The position numbers and the translations under genes are program-made. Below, in pieces: positions 5,027 to 11,605 of a stretch of DNA of 11,605 nucleotides (positions are counted from its first letter, which is position 1; each line of letters begins with the position of its first letter). Location of the stretch: contig JAQVLH010000019.1 of the NCBI GenBank assembly GCA_028704265.1, forward strand, positions 1 through 11,605, read 5' to 3'. The notes beneath the pieces are model-generated. The model saw only the letters and a list, made by a program, of their open reading frames with translations. It ran no database searches and was not told where the DNA came from. This DNA comes from Candidatus Nanoarchaeia archaeon. Lineage in GTDB: Archaea > Nanobdellota > Nanobdellia > Tiddalikarchaeales > Tiddalikarchaeaceae.

Positions 5027-6085
5027 TTATTTCTTTCTTCTTCTAAATAAGAAGAATATCAGATAAGCTACTGTTGATAGCCAGTATCCTATTTCGAATT
5101 GTTTTTGGCCATAAAAGACATATCTTAATGTCATCATTAAATAAGCTATATTAACTATGTTGTTTGAGCTTATTAGGTTTATTCTATTAGTGCTTGGCTT
5201 GACATGTTCTACTAGCTTATTTTCTTCATTTAGTTCTTTTAGTGCTAAGTTTTGTTCGCAGACTTTCTTTATTTGCTCTGGAGTATTATTTGTGCTGTTT
5301 TGAACAATCCTTGATACCTCTGTTATGTTGTCGCATTTGCCTTCTAAGAGTTTCATTACTAATTGATTAGCTTCCTGTTTAGTTAATGATTTGAGCTTGA
5401 TTGTGTGGTCAAATTCTATGTAAGCTTTGTTGTTAATTCCTGCACCTATGAATTGGTAATTATTTCTCATTAAATCCTTAATTATTTTCTTGTCATTAAC
5501 AGTGGCAGATTCTAATGAATCTAATAAGACAATTATGTGATTGTTGTCTTGGCGTAATTTATTCATTAATTCCTGCTTATTGGCTGACTTGCTTGTCATT
5601 ATTCCTTTGGCTTTGCATATATTTTCTAAGCAATTCTTTATTGGCTTAATCTCTGCATAAACACTGCTTTTCAAATATTTATCATTTAATCTTTTAAGCA
5701 GTGCAGTTTTTCCAAATCCACTCTGGCCTAATAAGAGCACATTTTTCTTTCTTTCAGCATTATAAAGAATTTCATTAATAACTTCCTTGTTTTCTATAAA
5801 CAAATCTTTAGAATCAAAGATTAAATCTTGTTTTAATTCTGTATTAATTGATTCAAATTTTCCAAGAACTGTCAAAGCTAAAAGTTTTCCTTTACTAGTT
5901 AAATAATATTTGTTTTCTTTCTTGTCAACAATTCCATTAATAATGTAAGAATTAATGATTCTGTAAAAAGTCTTTTTATTAACATTTTTGATTTCATTAA
6001 AAGATTTAGAATTATCAAACAACTCCTCCAATATTAATTGGTGATTCTTTGTTTTAGAACATAATTGCACAAGCTTTGACCACAT
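5027..6085 (-). CDS. winged-helix/P-loop ATPase with C-terminal membrane anchor
   Basis: 352 residues. Residues 1-75 look like a winged helix (helices up to about 52, then the wing KKENKYYLTSKGKLLAL). A P-loop ATPase domain follows: Walker A GQSGFGKT (120-127), Walker B IIVLLDS (184-190) followed by E192, and LKSLTKQEANQLVMKLL (231-247), which resembles the arm of archaeal AAA/STAND-like ATPases. After about residue 300 come two hydrophobic stretches (about 303-324 and 331-347) and a final RRRKK, so the protein probably sits in the membrane with its ATPase and DNA-binding parts in the cytoplasm. A tethered regulator or sensor is plausible; the substrate is unknown. A TATA-like box lies 22 bases before the start. 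Base use is richer in GC than the HNH gene beyond its end. The last 22 codons recur, degenerate, at 3183-3251. Confidence 0.75.
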   Translation of the reverse strand: MWSKLVQLCSKTKNHQLILEELFDNSKSFNEIKNVNKKTFYRIINSYIINGIVDKKENKYYLTSKGKLLALTVLGKFESINTELKQDLIFDSKDLFIENKEVINEILYNAERKKNVLLLGQSGFGKTALLKRLNDKYLKSSVYAEIKPIKNCLENICKAKGIMTSKSANKQELMNKLRQDNNHIIVLLDSLESATVNDKKIIKDLMRNNYQFIGAGINNKAYIEFDHTIKLKSLTKQEANQLVMKLLEGKCDNITEVSRIVQNSTNNTPEQIKKVCEQNLALKELNEENKLVEHVKPSTNRINLISSNNIVNIAYLMMTLRYVFYGQKQFEIGYWLSTVAYLIFFLFRRRKK

Positions 6086-6107
6086 GAAAGATATAGAATT
6101 AAAGTAT

Positions 6108-6115
6108 TATAAAAA
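6108..6115 (-). promoter_or_regulatory. TATA-like box of the ATPase gene
   Basis: TTTTTATA on the minus strand, 22 bases before the start at 6085. Confidence 0.45.
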
Positions 6116-6128
6116 TAATAAAAAATGT

Positions 6129-7016
6129 TTATACTATATTAATTTTAAAGGATTTAACTTCTAAATTAGGAATTACTGATACGGCGTATTTTAATTTTTC
6201 ATCTATTGCTCCAACAACAATAATTCCTCTAACTATTTGATTATCTTTAGCTATATTTTTTTTAATAAATCCCATATATCTCGAAACTTGATCAATAACT
6301 GAATAAGATTTAGCATCAAACTTTTTAAGTTCTATAACAACTAAATTTCCATTTTTGTCTTTGCAAAATAAATCAATTCTTCCAACTGGAGGAATACTAT
6401 ATTGCCTTTTTATAAGCTGAAGTCCTTCTTCTATATCATCTAATTTTTCTTCTAAAATACTTTCAAAATTATCTTCTCTTAGTGTACTTATTCCTTTTTC
6501 ATATTTTTGAAAAGGAATTTTTTCTTTTTTTAAAGAATCAGGTAATTCATTTATTTGTTTAAATTTGTTTTTATCATCAAATCCTGAAAGTAATTTTAAA
6601 GTTTCATTATTATCTATATATTTTCCAGATACTGTTGAAGACGAAAATATTATTCCAAAATCATTTAAATCCAATCCATTCTTGATATATTTTACATTAT
6701 CCAAAAGATAATATCCTATTTTTTCTGTTTTTTCTTTTTGTATTGCAGATTTAATAGAAAAAAGTGAATCATTACCCATTTTTTTGCCAAATTTATCCCA
6801 TAAATTTTTTACTGTATCAGAACCAATCATTTTTACAGTACCATGACCTCTAATATATCTGGGATTAGTTCCTTTTACTAGAAAAAATAAAACCATGCCT
6901 GTTGAAAGATTAATAGGATTTGAAGCTCGTCTCCAAAAAATAACTTCATTATTGTTATTATTTTTATTAAATATATACCAATTTGGATCAGTAATTCCTA
7001 TATAACCTTGTCTCAT
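6129..7016 (-). CDS. PUA/EVE-like modified-base reader fused to a NucS-type nuclease
   Basis: 295 residues with two parts. Residues 1-125 resemble the reader domain I recall at the N-terminus of predicted HNH restriction enzymes: GYIGITDPNWYIF (4-16), EVIFWRR (24-30), then a GMVLFFLVKG strand (40-49), RGHGTV (56-61), and LWDKFGKKMG (72-81). In those enzymes the matching phrases are VTD-DW--FL, EVNFWQP, PGE-FLFKL, and AWEAFG-KNG. Residues 180-295 match the nuclease domain of NucS/EndoMS: GRIDLFCKDKNGNLVVIELK (212-231), with D215, E229 and K231 as the D-ExK catalytic core, and QVSRYMGF (243-250). NucS itself cuts mismatched or branched DNA, so pairing with this reader suggests cleavage guided by base modification. 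It has its own TATA-like box and is AT-richer than both neighbours (bases 6241-6300: 13 of 60 GC), suggesting a separate arrival. The nuclease call is strong, the reader call moderate. Confidence 0.8.
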   Translation of the reverse strand: MRQGYIGITDPNWYIFNKNNNNNEVIFWRRASNPINLSTGMVLFFLVKGTNPRYIRGHGTVKMIGSDTVKNLWDKFGKKMGNDSLFSIKSAIQKEKTEKIGYYLLDNVKYIKNGLDLNDFGIIFSSSTVSGKYIDNNETLKLLSGFDDKNKFKQINELPDSLKKEKIPFQKYEKGISTLREDNFESILEEKLDDIEEGLQLIKRQYSIPPVGRIDLFCKDKNGNLVVIELKKFDAKSYSVIDQVSRYMGFIKKNIAKDNQIVRGIIVVGAIDEKLKYAVSVIPNLEVKSFKINIV

Positions 7017-7041
7017 ATTAATATAAAATATTCACAAGCGG

Positions 7042-7049
7042 TTTATAAA
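7042..7049 (-). promoter_or_regulatory. TATA-like box of the reader-NucS gene
   Basis: TTTATAAA, 25 bases before the start at 7016, as expected for a leaderless or nearly leaderless transcript. Confidence 0.5.
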
Positions 7050-7115
7050 AAACTAATGATATGTATAATTATTAAATATTTATTATAAAAATATTATACA
7101 CTATTCGCTTCATTC

Positions 7116-7565
7116 TCACCATTTGAGACTAAAACCAAACTCAACTATCACACAAGCCAAGACCATGAAAACAAAGCCAAGTATGGCATCTTTAGCGGAA
7201 CCAGTCTCTATTGGACCATTGAAAATTACGAATCTAGACTTGTTTGGATAGAATAACTGCACTCCAGAGGGTGTAAATAGGTCTAAAATGATATGTGAAG
7301 TGTATCCAACGAACATAAACAAGCAATTGGTCTCTACAAAAGACAATAAACCCAAGAGTAGAGACCAATAAATACTATGAAACAAGCCTCTATGACCGAA
7401 AGTTTTGTAAAAATAATCACTAATTCCAGGCAAAAACTTGCCAAGCAAAGTATTAGGATTGTCAATATCAGGTATTAAAGAAAAGACCAAAAGCCAAGCA
7501 TTAGCCTTTAGATCAAACAGCATAGATAACATTATTGCAAAGTTTAAATGAGTAAACCAAATCAT
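7116..7565 (-). CDS. YdjM-like membrane-bound metal-dependent hydrolase
   Basis: 149 residues, near the usual size of the YdjM/COG1988 family, integral membrane proteins with a metal-binding phospholipase-like site. The hallmark residues are present in order: H6 (THLNFA), the PDID motif (32-35), the GHRGLFHS motif (57-64), and SHIILDLFTPSGV (90-102) with H91 and D95, followed by LFYP. Hydrophobic stretches at about 8-31, 62-78, 81-97 and 128-146 suggest four membrane helices. The substrate is not known. GC is higher than in the flanking genes (bases 7141-7200: 25 of 60), so it looks like part of the resident chromosome. TTTAAATA lies 23 bases before the start. Confidence 0.85.
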   Translation of the reverse strand: MIWFTHLNFAIMLSMLFDLKANAWLLVFSLIPDIDNPNTLLGKFLPGISDYFYKTFGHRGLFHSIYWSLLLGLLSFVETNCLFMFVGYTSHIILDLFTPSGVQLFYPNKSRFVIFNGPIETGSAKDAILGFVFMVLACVIVEFGFSLKW

Positions 7566-7588
7566 AAAATAAATTGGAAGTAAAGTAT

Positions 7589-7596
7589 TATTTAAA
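7589..7596 (-). promoter_or_regulatory. TATA-like box of the YdjM-like gene
   Basis: TTTAAATA on the minus strand, 23 bases before the start at 7565; same box and spacing as the HARE-type gene. Confidence 0.5.
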
Positions 7597-7626
7597 TAGA
7601 ATTAAATAATTATTATTCTAAAATTT

Positions 7627-8919
7627 TTACTCATTATTTTCATCTTTAAAATCATCATTAGATTCATCAAAAAATTCTAAATTTTTAACTTCAGGCATTG
7701 CAGAACCTAAAATTCCATGCATTCCACCATGTATTCCAGCAATTCCAGTTATTGCTTGTTCTATTTGCATTTCTCTTTTTGACCATAATTTAGTCATAGC
7801 TCTTTTTTCTTTTTGTAAATCATTAATCATTCCACTAAATGCTTCTACCATTGATTCTACTTTTTGCTTAAATTCTATACTTGTAACATATTTGTAAAGA
7901 ATATCTTGTTTTTCATTTTTACCTTCATTAATATGAGCAATTCTAGAAACTTCAAATAGTTGATTTCTCAATAATGATATAACAGGTAAAGAATGATTAA
8001 ATTGAACAATCATTACTCCATTCTGAAACTCAAAAGTATTAATATCTGTAGGTAAAGCATTAGTTATTATAACAGCAATGTCTGCTTTTTTTTCTCTCTG
8101 GTCTTTTTTTAACTTTGGTATCCAAGTATTGTTCCAATTCTTCGTATTTTTAGATTCTATTAATATTGATCCACAAACTTTTCCAGATTTTAAGCATACT
8201 CTTTGTAAAATATCTGCTCCATTTACTCCAGAAGCAATTGCTTCAATTTCATCCTCATAAAATTTCTCTTTTAGAATTCTTTCTAATTCTATTTCTAATG
8301 ATTCTCCTTGATTCTTTTGAGAACCTTGTTCGGATTTTCTTTTTAATTCATCAATCTGTTTTTTTAAATCACCCATTTGTTTGTCTTTTTCTATATCCTT
8401 AAGATGATGCTCTTCAATTATTTTTTTTGAAGTTTCATCATATATTTTCTTTCTTTCATCATCTAATTTTCTTTCCATTTCTAATTGAAATTTATTTTGA
8501 GCTTCTTCTAAATCCCTTTTTTGTTTTCTAAAATCTAATTCATTTTTTTCAGCTTCATCTAATTTCTTTGTTTTTTCGCTTATTTGATTCTCTAAATCTT
8601 TAATAGTTATAGAAATAGATTCTTTAGCATGTTTTTCAGCATCTTTTTCTATATTTTTTCTTTCTTCCTTTAATGCTTTATCTATTTGTTTATCAACTGA
8701 TTCTTTTAAGGATTCAAATTCTTTATCTTTAGATAAAATTTCAGATTTTATTTTATTAAGTTCGCTTTCATGTTTTTTGTTTAATTCAGTTTTTATTTCA
8801 TTTTCAAGTTGATTAGTTAAAGCATCATCCAAAGTTATAACTTTATTACAATGAGGACAATTTATTTTTAATGAAGATTTTTTTACCATTTTATTCGCTA
8901 AAGATTCTATCAAGTTCAT
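7627..8919 (-). CDS. DUF2130 (COG4487) coiled-coil protein with nuclease-like core
   Basis: 430 residues, typical for the family. It starts with a short zinc-ribbon-like CPHC (21-24) and LDDAL. A long charged coiled coil follows (about 36-200). Then comes the conserved DUF2130 core: QGESLEIELERILKEKF (204-220), GVNGADILQRV (231-241), CGSILIESKNTKNW (249-262), KLKKDQREKKADIAVI (269-284), LYKYVTSIEFKQKVESMVEA (341-360), and EKRAMTKLWSKREMQIE (371-387). D236 with E255-S-K257 looks like a PD-(D/E)xK nuclease centre, with E207 or E211 as a further acidic ligand. The family's function is not established; it is often seen near restriction and other defence genes. The start at 8919 is supported by TTTATAAT 25 bases upstream, inside the last codons of the PIN gene; Met 11 is an alternative nearer the CPHC motif. 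AT-richer than the PIN gene beside it. Confidence 0.9.
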   Translation of the reverse strand: MNLIESLANKMVKKSSLKINCPHCNKVITLDDALTNQLENEIKTELNKKHESELNKIKSEILSKDKEFESLKESVDKQIDKALKEERKNIEKDAEKHAKESISITIKDLENQISEKTKKLDEAEKNELDFRKQKRDLEEAQNKFQLEMERKLDDERKKIYDETSKKIIEEHHLKDIEKDKQMGDLKKQIDELKRKSEQGSQKNQGESLEIELERILKEKFYEDEIEAIASGVNGADILQRVCLKSGKVCGSILIESKNTKNWNNTWIPKLKKDQREKKADIAVIITNALPTDINTFEFQNGVMIVQFNHSLPVISLLRNQLFEVSRIAHINEGKNEKQDILYKYVTSIEFKQKVESMVEAFSGMINDLQKEKRAMTKLWSKREMQIEQAITGIAGIHGGMHGILGSAMPEVKNLEFFDESNDDFKDENNE

Positions 8920-8938
8920 ATTTTATAAAAATATTGAT

Positions 8939-10072
8939 TTATTCATTATAAATAATTATATTAAAATTATCTTTTATTGCCTGCGCAAATATTGTGAAAT
9001 CCTTATCATCAGAGACTATCGTCACTTTATCACCAAGGCCTTCCTGCATAGTTATTGCCTCAGCTAATAGTTTCATGTCTCCCCTTTCTGGCAATAAACT
9101 CTCCCTTTGGGCCAGTTTTCTTAATTTGTGGCTGATTTTTTTGCTGTCAATTTTTTGAAGAACTATGACTTCTAATACTCCTAAGAATCTTGAATAAAAA
9201 GTTTCAATCTTTTCTAGCAATTCCTTTGATACTGGGACTTCATTGCAGTAATACCTTTTTACCATTTCGTCATATTTTTCTTCCAATTTTTTCTTTACTG
9301 CTTCATATTTTATTTTGTCTTTTTTGAGTATTGACAATTGATAATCTATGAAATTAGCAACTTCTTCTTTAACTGAGTGGGTGATTATTACTTTATTCTT
9401 GTCTTCTAGTTTTTTGAGATTGATTGTTTTGGCAGAGTAGTCCAATTCTTCAATATTTTTCATTAAATAAGATATTGCTATATTTGAATCAAGCAAGACT
9501 ATGTTGTCCAATGGGTCTTGAAATGTAAAGGGTTTAGTTTTTTCATTTGCAATATTTTCCTTTATTATTTCATATTGCTCTTCCAGTTTTAGATTGTCTG
9601 GCTCAACAAGCCTTACAGTTATTAGGCAGTAAAGGGCTTCTGCCCATAATTTTTGTTTTATGAATGAATCAATCAAGTAGGTTAAATAAGAAACATCATA
9701 AGTGATTCTTACTTCATTTATTTGGTATTTTAATGGTATTTTTTCTTGGTCTGTTGGGTCTGCATTGCTGAATCTGGCAATTAATTCTTTTTTTAAATCC
9801 TTTAAATCTTGCCTGCCTTTATTGTAGTATAATAATGTGTTGCAAACAAGCAGAATGTATCTGCAATAGTTCAGGTTTAATCCCTCCATATTATTGGTTA
9901 AATTGCTAATAGCTATGTCTAAAAGATTAGTAAGTTCTTTGGAATTTTCACTATTATAGGTTATTTTGTCCCTGACATTCATTAAATGCACTATTAATAA
10001 GTCATATAATCTTTCATTAATGTCATTTGATAATTTTTCCAAATATCTTTTGCCTAATTCTTCCTTATCCAT
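8939..10072 (-). CDS. PIN-domain protein with helical N-terminal region
   Basis: 377 residues. About 1-180 is an all-helical region with TPR-like character (for example SYLTYLIDSFIKQKLWAEAL, 128-147), probably for protein contacts. About 188-377 is a PIN ribonuclease domain with the full acidic set: D195 in IVLLDSNIAI, E236/E237 in THSVKEEV, D332 in RGDMKLLAEA, and D355/D356/D358 in IVSDDKDF. PIN domains cut RNA with Mg or Mn ions. The domain is longer than in VapC toxins (about 130 residues) because of a helical insertion at about 245-310, and there is no adjacent antitoxin, so a toxin-antitoxin role is unlikely; an RNA-processing or decay role is more plausible. It diverges from the helicase with 68 bases between starts, and ends 19 bases before the DUF2130 start. 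Base use resembles the ATPase and helicase. Confidence 0.85.
   Translation of the reverse strand: MDKEELGKRYLEKLSNDINERLYDLLIVHLMNVRDKITYNSENSKELTNLLDIAISNLTNNMEGLNLNYCRYILLVCNTLLYYNKGRQDLKDLKKELIARFSNADPTDQEKIPLKYQINEVRITYDVSYLTYLIDSFIKQKLWAEALYCLITVRLVEPDNLKLEEQYEIIKENIANEKTKPFTFQDPLDNIVLLDSNIAISYLMKNIEELDYSAKTINLKKLEDKNKVIITHSVKEEVANFIDYQLSILKKDKIKYEAVKKKLEEKYDEMVKRYYCNEVPVSKELLEKIETFYSRFLGVLEVIVLQKIDSKKISHKLRKLAQRESLLPERGDMKLLAEAITMQEGLGDKVTIVSDDKDFTIFAQAIKDNFNIIIYNE
8945..8952 (-). promoter_or_regulatory. TATA-like box of the DUF2130 gene, inside the PIN gene
   Basis: TTTATAAT on the minus strand is embedded in the final codons of the PIN gene, 25 bases before the start at 8919. It would allow DUF2130 to be expressed apart from the PIN gene even though only 19 bases separate them. 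Confidence 0.4.
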
Positions 10073-10094
10073 TAGAACTTATTATAAAAATAGC

Positions 10095-10102
10095 ATATAT
10101 TA
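10095..10102 (-). promoter_or_regulatory. possible TATA-like box of the PIN gene
   Basis: TAATATAT on the minus strand, 22 bases before the start at 10072. The intergenic region is AT-rich and other TATA-like strings occur nearer the start. For the divergent helicase, TTTATAG (10121-10127) is only 13 bases from the ATG, so I see no convincing promoter for it. Confidence 0.3.
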
Positions 10103-10140
10103 ATGTTTTTAATTGAGTGTTTTATAGTTTTCTTATAATT

Positions 10141-11605
10141 ATGAATGATGTTTTAAATGGTTTAAGTGAGGATAAAATTCCAGTTATTAAAAAAATTAAA
10201 GGCCCTTGCCTGGTGCTGGCCGGCGCCGGAACTGGAAAGACTAAAACTATAGTGGCCAAAATTGCTTATTTAATTGAGAATGGAGTTAAGGAGGATAGGA
10301 TTTTATGCTTAACTTTTAGCAATAACGCTGCAGCGAGTTTGAAAGAAAAAATCAGCAAATTATTAGGCAAAGAAACTGTAAGCACTGTTAGCACTTTTCA
10401 TGGCTTTTGCAATGAAATATTAAAAGAGCATGGCAATAGACTAAACATCCCTTATGGTTTCAGGCTGATTGATGAGACTGATTCTACAATGATTTTATTT
10501 AAGAATAATTTAGATGCAAAAGAGGCCAGTTTTTATGCTAATACTCTTATGAAAGCTAAAGATTTGGATATTAGCTTAAAGGAATATAAAGATTTTATTA
10601 AAAAATTGGAAGCCAGTCTTGAAATCATTAGCCCTGAAGTTAGTAAGTGGGAGGAAGAGTTTAAAGCTAAAAATATTGAATTAAATACGTTAAATTCTTT
10701 GAATCTTGAAAGAAAAGAGAAAAGCGCGCGCAAGAAGGAATTAAGCCTTTTTGTTGAGCTTTATTCAAGCATTATGGAATTAAGGGATTTTGTCAAGAAT
10801 TGGGAGTATTATGAAACTTATAAGGATAATAATGGCCTATTGGATTTTCCTGACTTAAATCTTAAATTGTTGAATTTAATGGAACTAGTTGATGAGGATT
10901 TTTTAAGAAAGGATTACGATTACGTTATTGTTGACGAGTTTCAGGATACTAGCTATGTTCAATTTGAGCTGCTTAAAAAAGTGGTTAATGCTAATCATGA
11001 TATTACTGTAGTAGGTGATGCTAATCAAACTATTTATGCTTTCAGGGGCGCTTTCACTGATAATATTAAGCAATTCAGGCAAGAGTTTAACTTGACCAAG
11101 AATGATGAGTTCAGGTTGGATAATAATTTTAGGTCAACTCAGGATATATTGGATGTTAGTTATGAGTTAATTAAGCATAATTATGATGATGAGAGTGAGG
11201 TTTTTAAGCTGAAAAGCGGTTCAGAGAATAGTTCTAAGGTTAAGATTGTTGAGTGCTTGAATGGAGAGGAGGAGGCGCGAAGCATTGTTGATTTAATTGA
11301 TGAGAAATCTAAAAATATTCCTTTAAGCGATATCTGCGTGCTTTATAGAAGCCATAGCCAAGGAGCCATGATTAAAAAGTTCTTGGAAAAAAGAGGATAT
11401 CCTTTGCAGGTTTACGGAGGCACTGATATCTTTGCCAACACTGATATTAGCAACATTATTAGTTTCCTTGAAATCTTGGCCAATTTTGAGAAACCTTATT
11501 TTAAGGCTGGCCAAGCTTGGTGGAGATTATTGCATAATGAGGGTTTCTTGTCAGGCGATGATTCTATTATTCTTGCTGAGTATATTAAGGCCAATAAGAA
11601 GAGTG
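10141..11605 (+). CDS. UvrD/PcrA-like superfamily 1A DNA helicase, incomplete at the right edge
   Basis: An open frame of 488 codons from the ATG at 10141 runs off the window with no stop. Helicase motifs appear in order: Walker A GAGTGKT (28-34), motif Ia LTFSNNAA (57-64), Ib STFHGFC (84-90), motif II VDEFQDT (264-270), motif III VVGDANQTIYAFRGA (290-304), motif IV LDNNFRST (326-333), and then LYRSH (401-405). This is the core of UvrD/Rep/PcrA 3'-5' DNA helicases, used in repair and replication restart. The C-terminal motifs (V and VI) lie beyond the window, so a fused nuclease or other domain cannot be excluded. It is divergent from the PIN gene. GC is moderate (bases 10921-10980: 20 of 60), like the PIN and ATPase genes. 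There is no clear Shine-Dalgarno. Confidence 0.9.
   Translation, partial: MNDVLNGLSEDKIPVIKKIKGPCLVLAGAGTGKTKTIVAKIAYLIENGVKEDRILCLTFSNNAAASLKEKISKLLGKETVSTVSTFHGFCNEILKEHGNRLNIPYGFRLIDETDSTMILFKNNLDAKEASFYANTLMKAKDLDISLKEYKDFIKKLEASLEIISPEVSKWEEEFKAKNIELNTLNSLNLERKEKSARKKELSLFVELYSSIMELRDFVKNWEYYETYKDNNGLLDFPDLNLKLLNLMELVDEDFLRKDYDYVIVDEFQDTSYVQFELLKKVVNANHDITVVGDANQTIYAFRGAFTDNIKQFRQEFNLTKNDEFRLDNNFRSTQDILDVSYELIKHNYDDESEVFKLKSGSENSSKVKIVECLNGEEEARSIVDLIDEKSKNIPLSDICVLYRSHSQGAMIKKFLEKRGYPLQVYGGTDIFANTDISNIISFLEILANFEKPYFKAGQAWWRLLHNEGFLSGDDSIILAEYIKANKKS

Noticed and set aside
8078..8402. Two plus-strand open frames within the DUF2130 gene.
   Set aside because: Antisense shadows of the coiled-coil and nuclease-like core; low-complexity hydrophobic translations.
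8939..10072. PIN gene as a VapC toxin of a toxin-antitoxin pair.
   Set aside because: The protein is more than twice the usual VapC length, has a large helical N-terminus, and no small antitoxin gene lies next to it.
10533..11514. Two minus-strand open frames under the helicase.
   Set aside because: They lie opposite conserved helicase coding sequence and have no supporting signals.
1..11605. CRISPR array, tRNA or rRNA genes, transposase or integrase.
   Set aside because: No regularly spaced repeat-spacer pattern, no tRNA or rRNA signature, and no DDE, tyrosine or serine recombinase motifs were seen; the three repeat copies are irregularly spaced and span genes.

Overview
The window looks like a stretch of an AT-rich archaeal genome, most likely a DPANN archaeon of the Woesearchaeota/Pacearchaeota type; the phylum is inference. 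Four observations support archaea. Most genes lack a ribosome binding site. They carry TATA-like boxes (TTTAAATA, TTTATAAT) about 20-32 bases before the start codon, as expected for leaderless or short-leader transcripts. The one clear Shine-Dalgarno, before the second gene of an overlapping pair, is of the GGTG type. A membrane-anchored winged-helix/P-loop ATPase is also present.

Layout, left to right. (1) 12-523: two overlapping plus-strand genes of higher GC, a small unknown and a DUF2958-like protein. (2) 519-5024: a very AT-rich accessory island. It holds a HIT-like gene with a broken histidine triad, three minus-strand genes (HARE-type winged helix with a helical tail; an unknown with the same tail; an SRA-like modified-base reader), a displaced copy of the ATPase gene's 3' end, and an HNH + ParB/DGQHR-like gene on the plus strand. 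Three copies of a hairpin-bearing repeat (519-588, 1199-1222 partial, 3293-3363), all in the same direction, divide the island into segments. (3) 5027-10072: six minus-strand genes if the reader-nuclease is included: winged-helix/P-loop ATPase with C-terminal membrane anchor, PUA/EVE-like reader fused to a NucS-type nuclease, YdjM-like membrane metal hydrolase, DUF2130 coiled-coil/nuclease-like protein, and PIN-domain protein. (4) 10141 to the right edge: a UvrD/PcrA-like helicase, divergent from the PIN gene and incomplete.

Genes of moderate GC (ATPase, YdjM-like, PIN, helicase) alternate with clearly AT-richer ones (reader-nuclease, DUF2130, the whole left island). Most AT-rich genes carry their own promoter-like box. 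At one junction the insertion leaves a scar: the last 22 codons of the ATPase gene are present twice, once intact and once displaced beyond the HNH gene. The picture is of a site that gathers single, self-contained defence-type genes.

Functionally, several genes carry parts of modification-dependent (type IV-like) restriction: two predicted modified-base readers, a restriction-associated winged helix, and HNH, NucS-like and DUF2130 nuclease-like domains. The most notable item is the reader domain usually seen in front of HNH nucleases, here joined to a NucS nuclease (6129-7016). Whether these proteins act together is not shown by the sequence.
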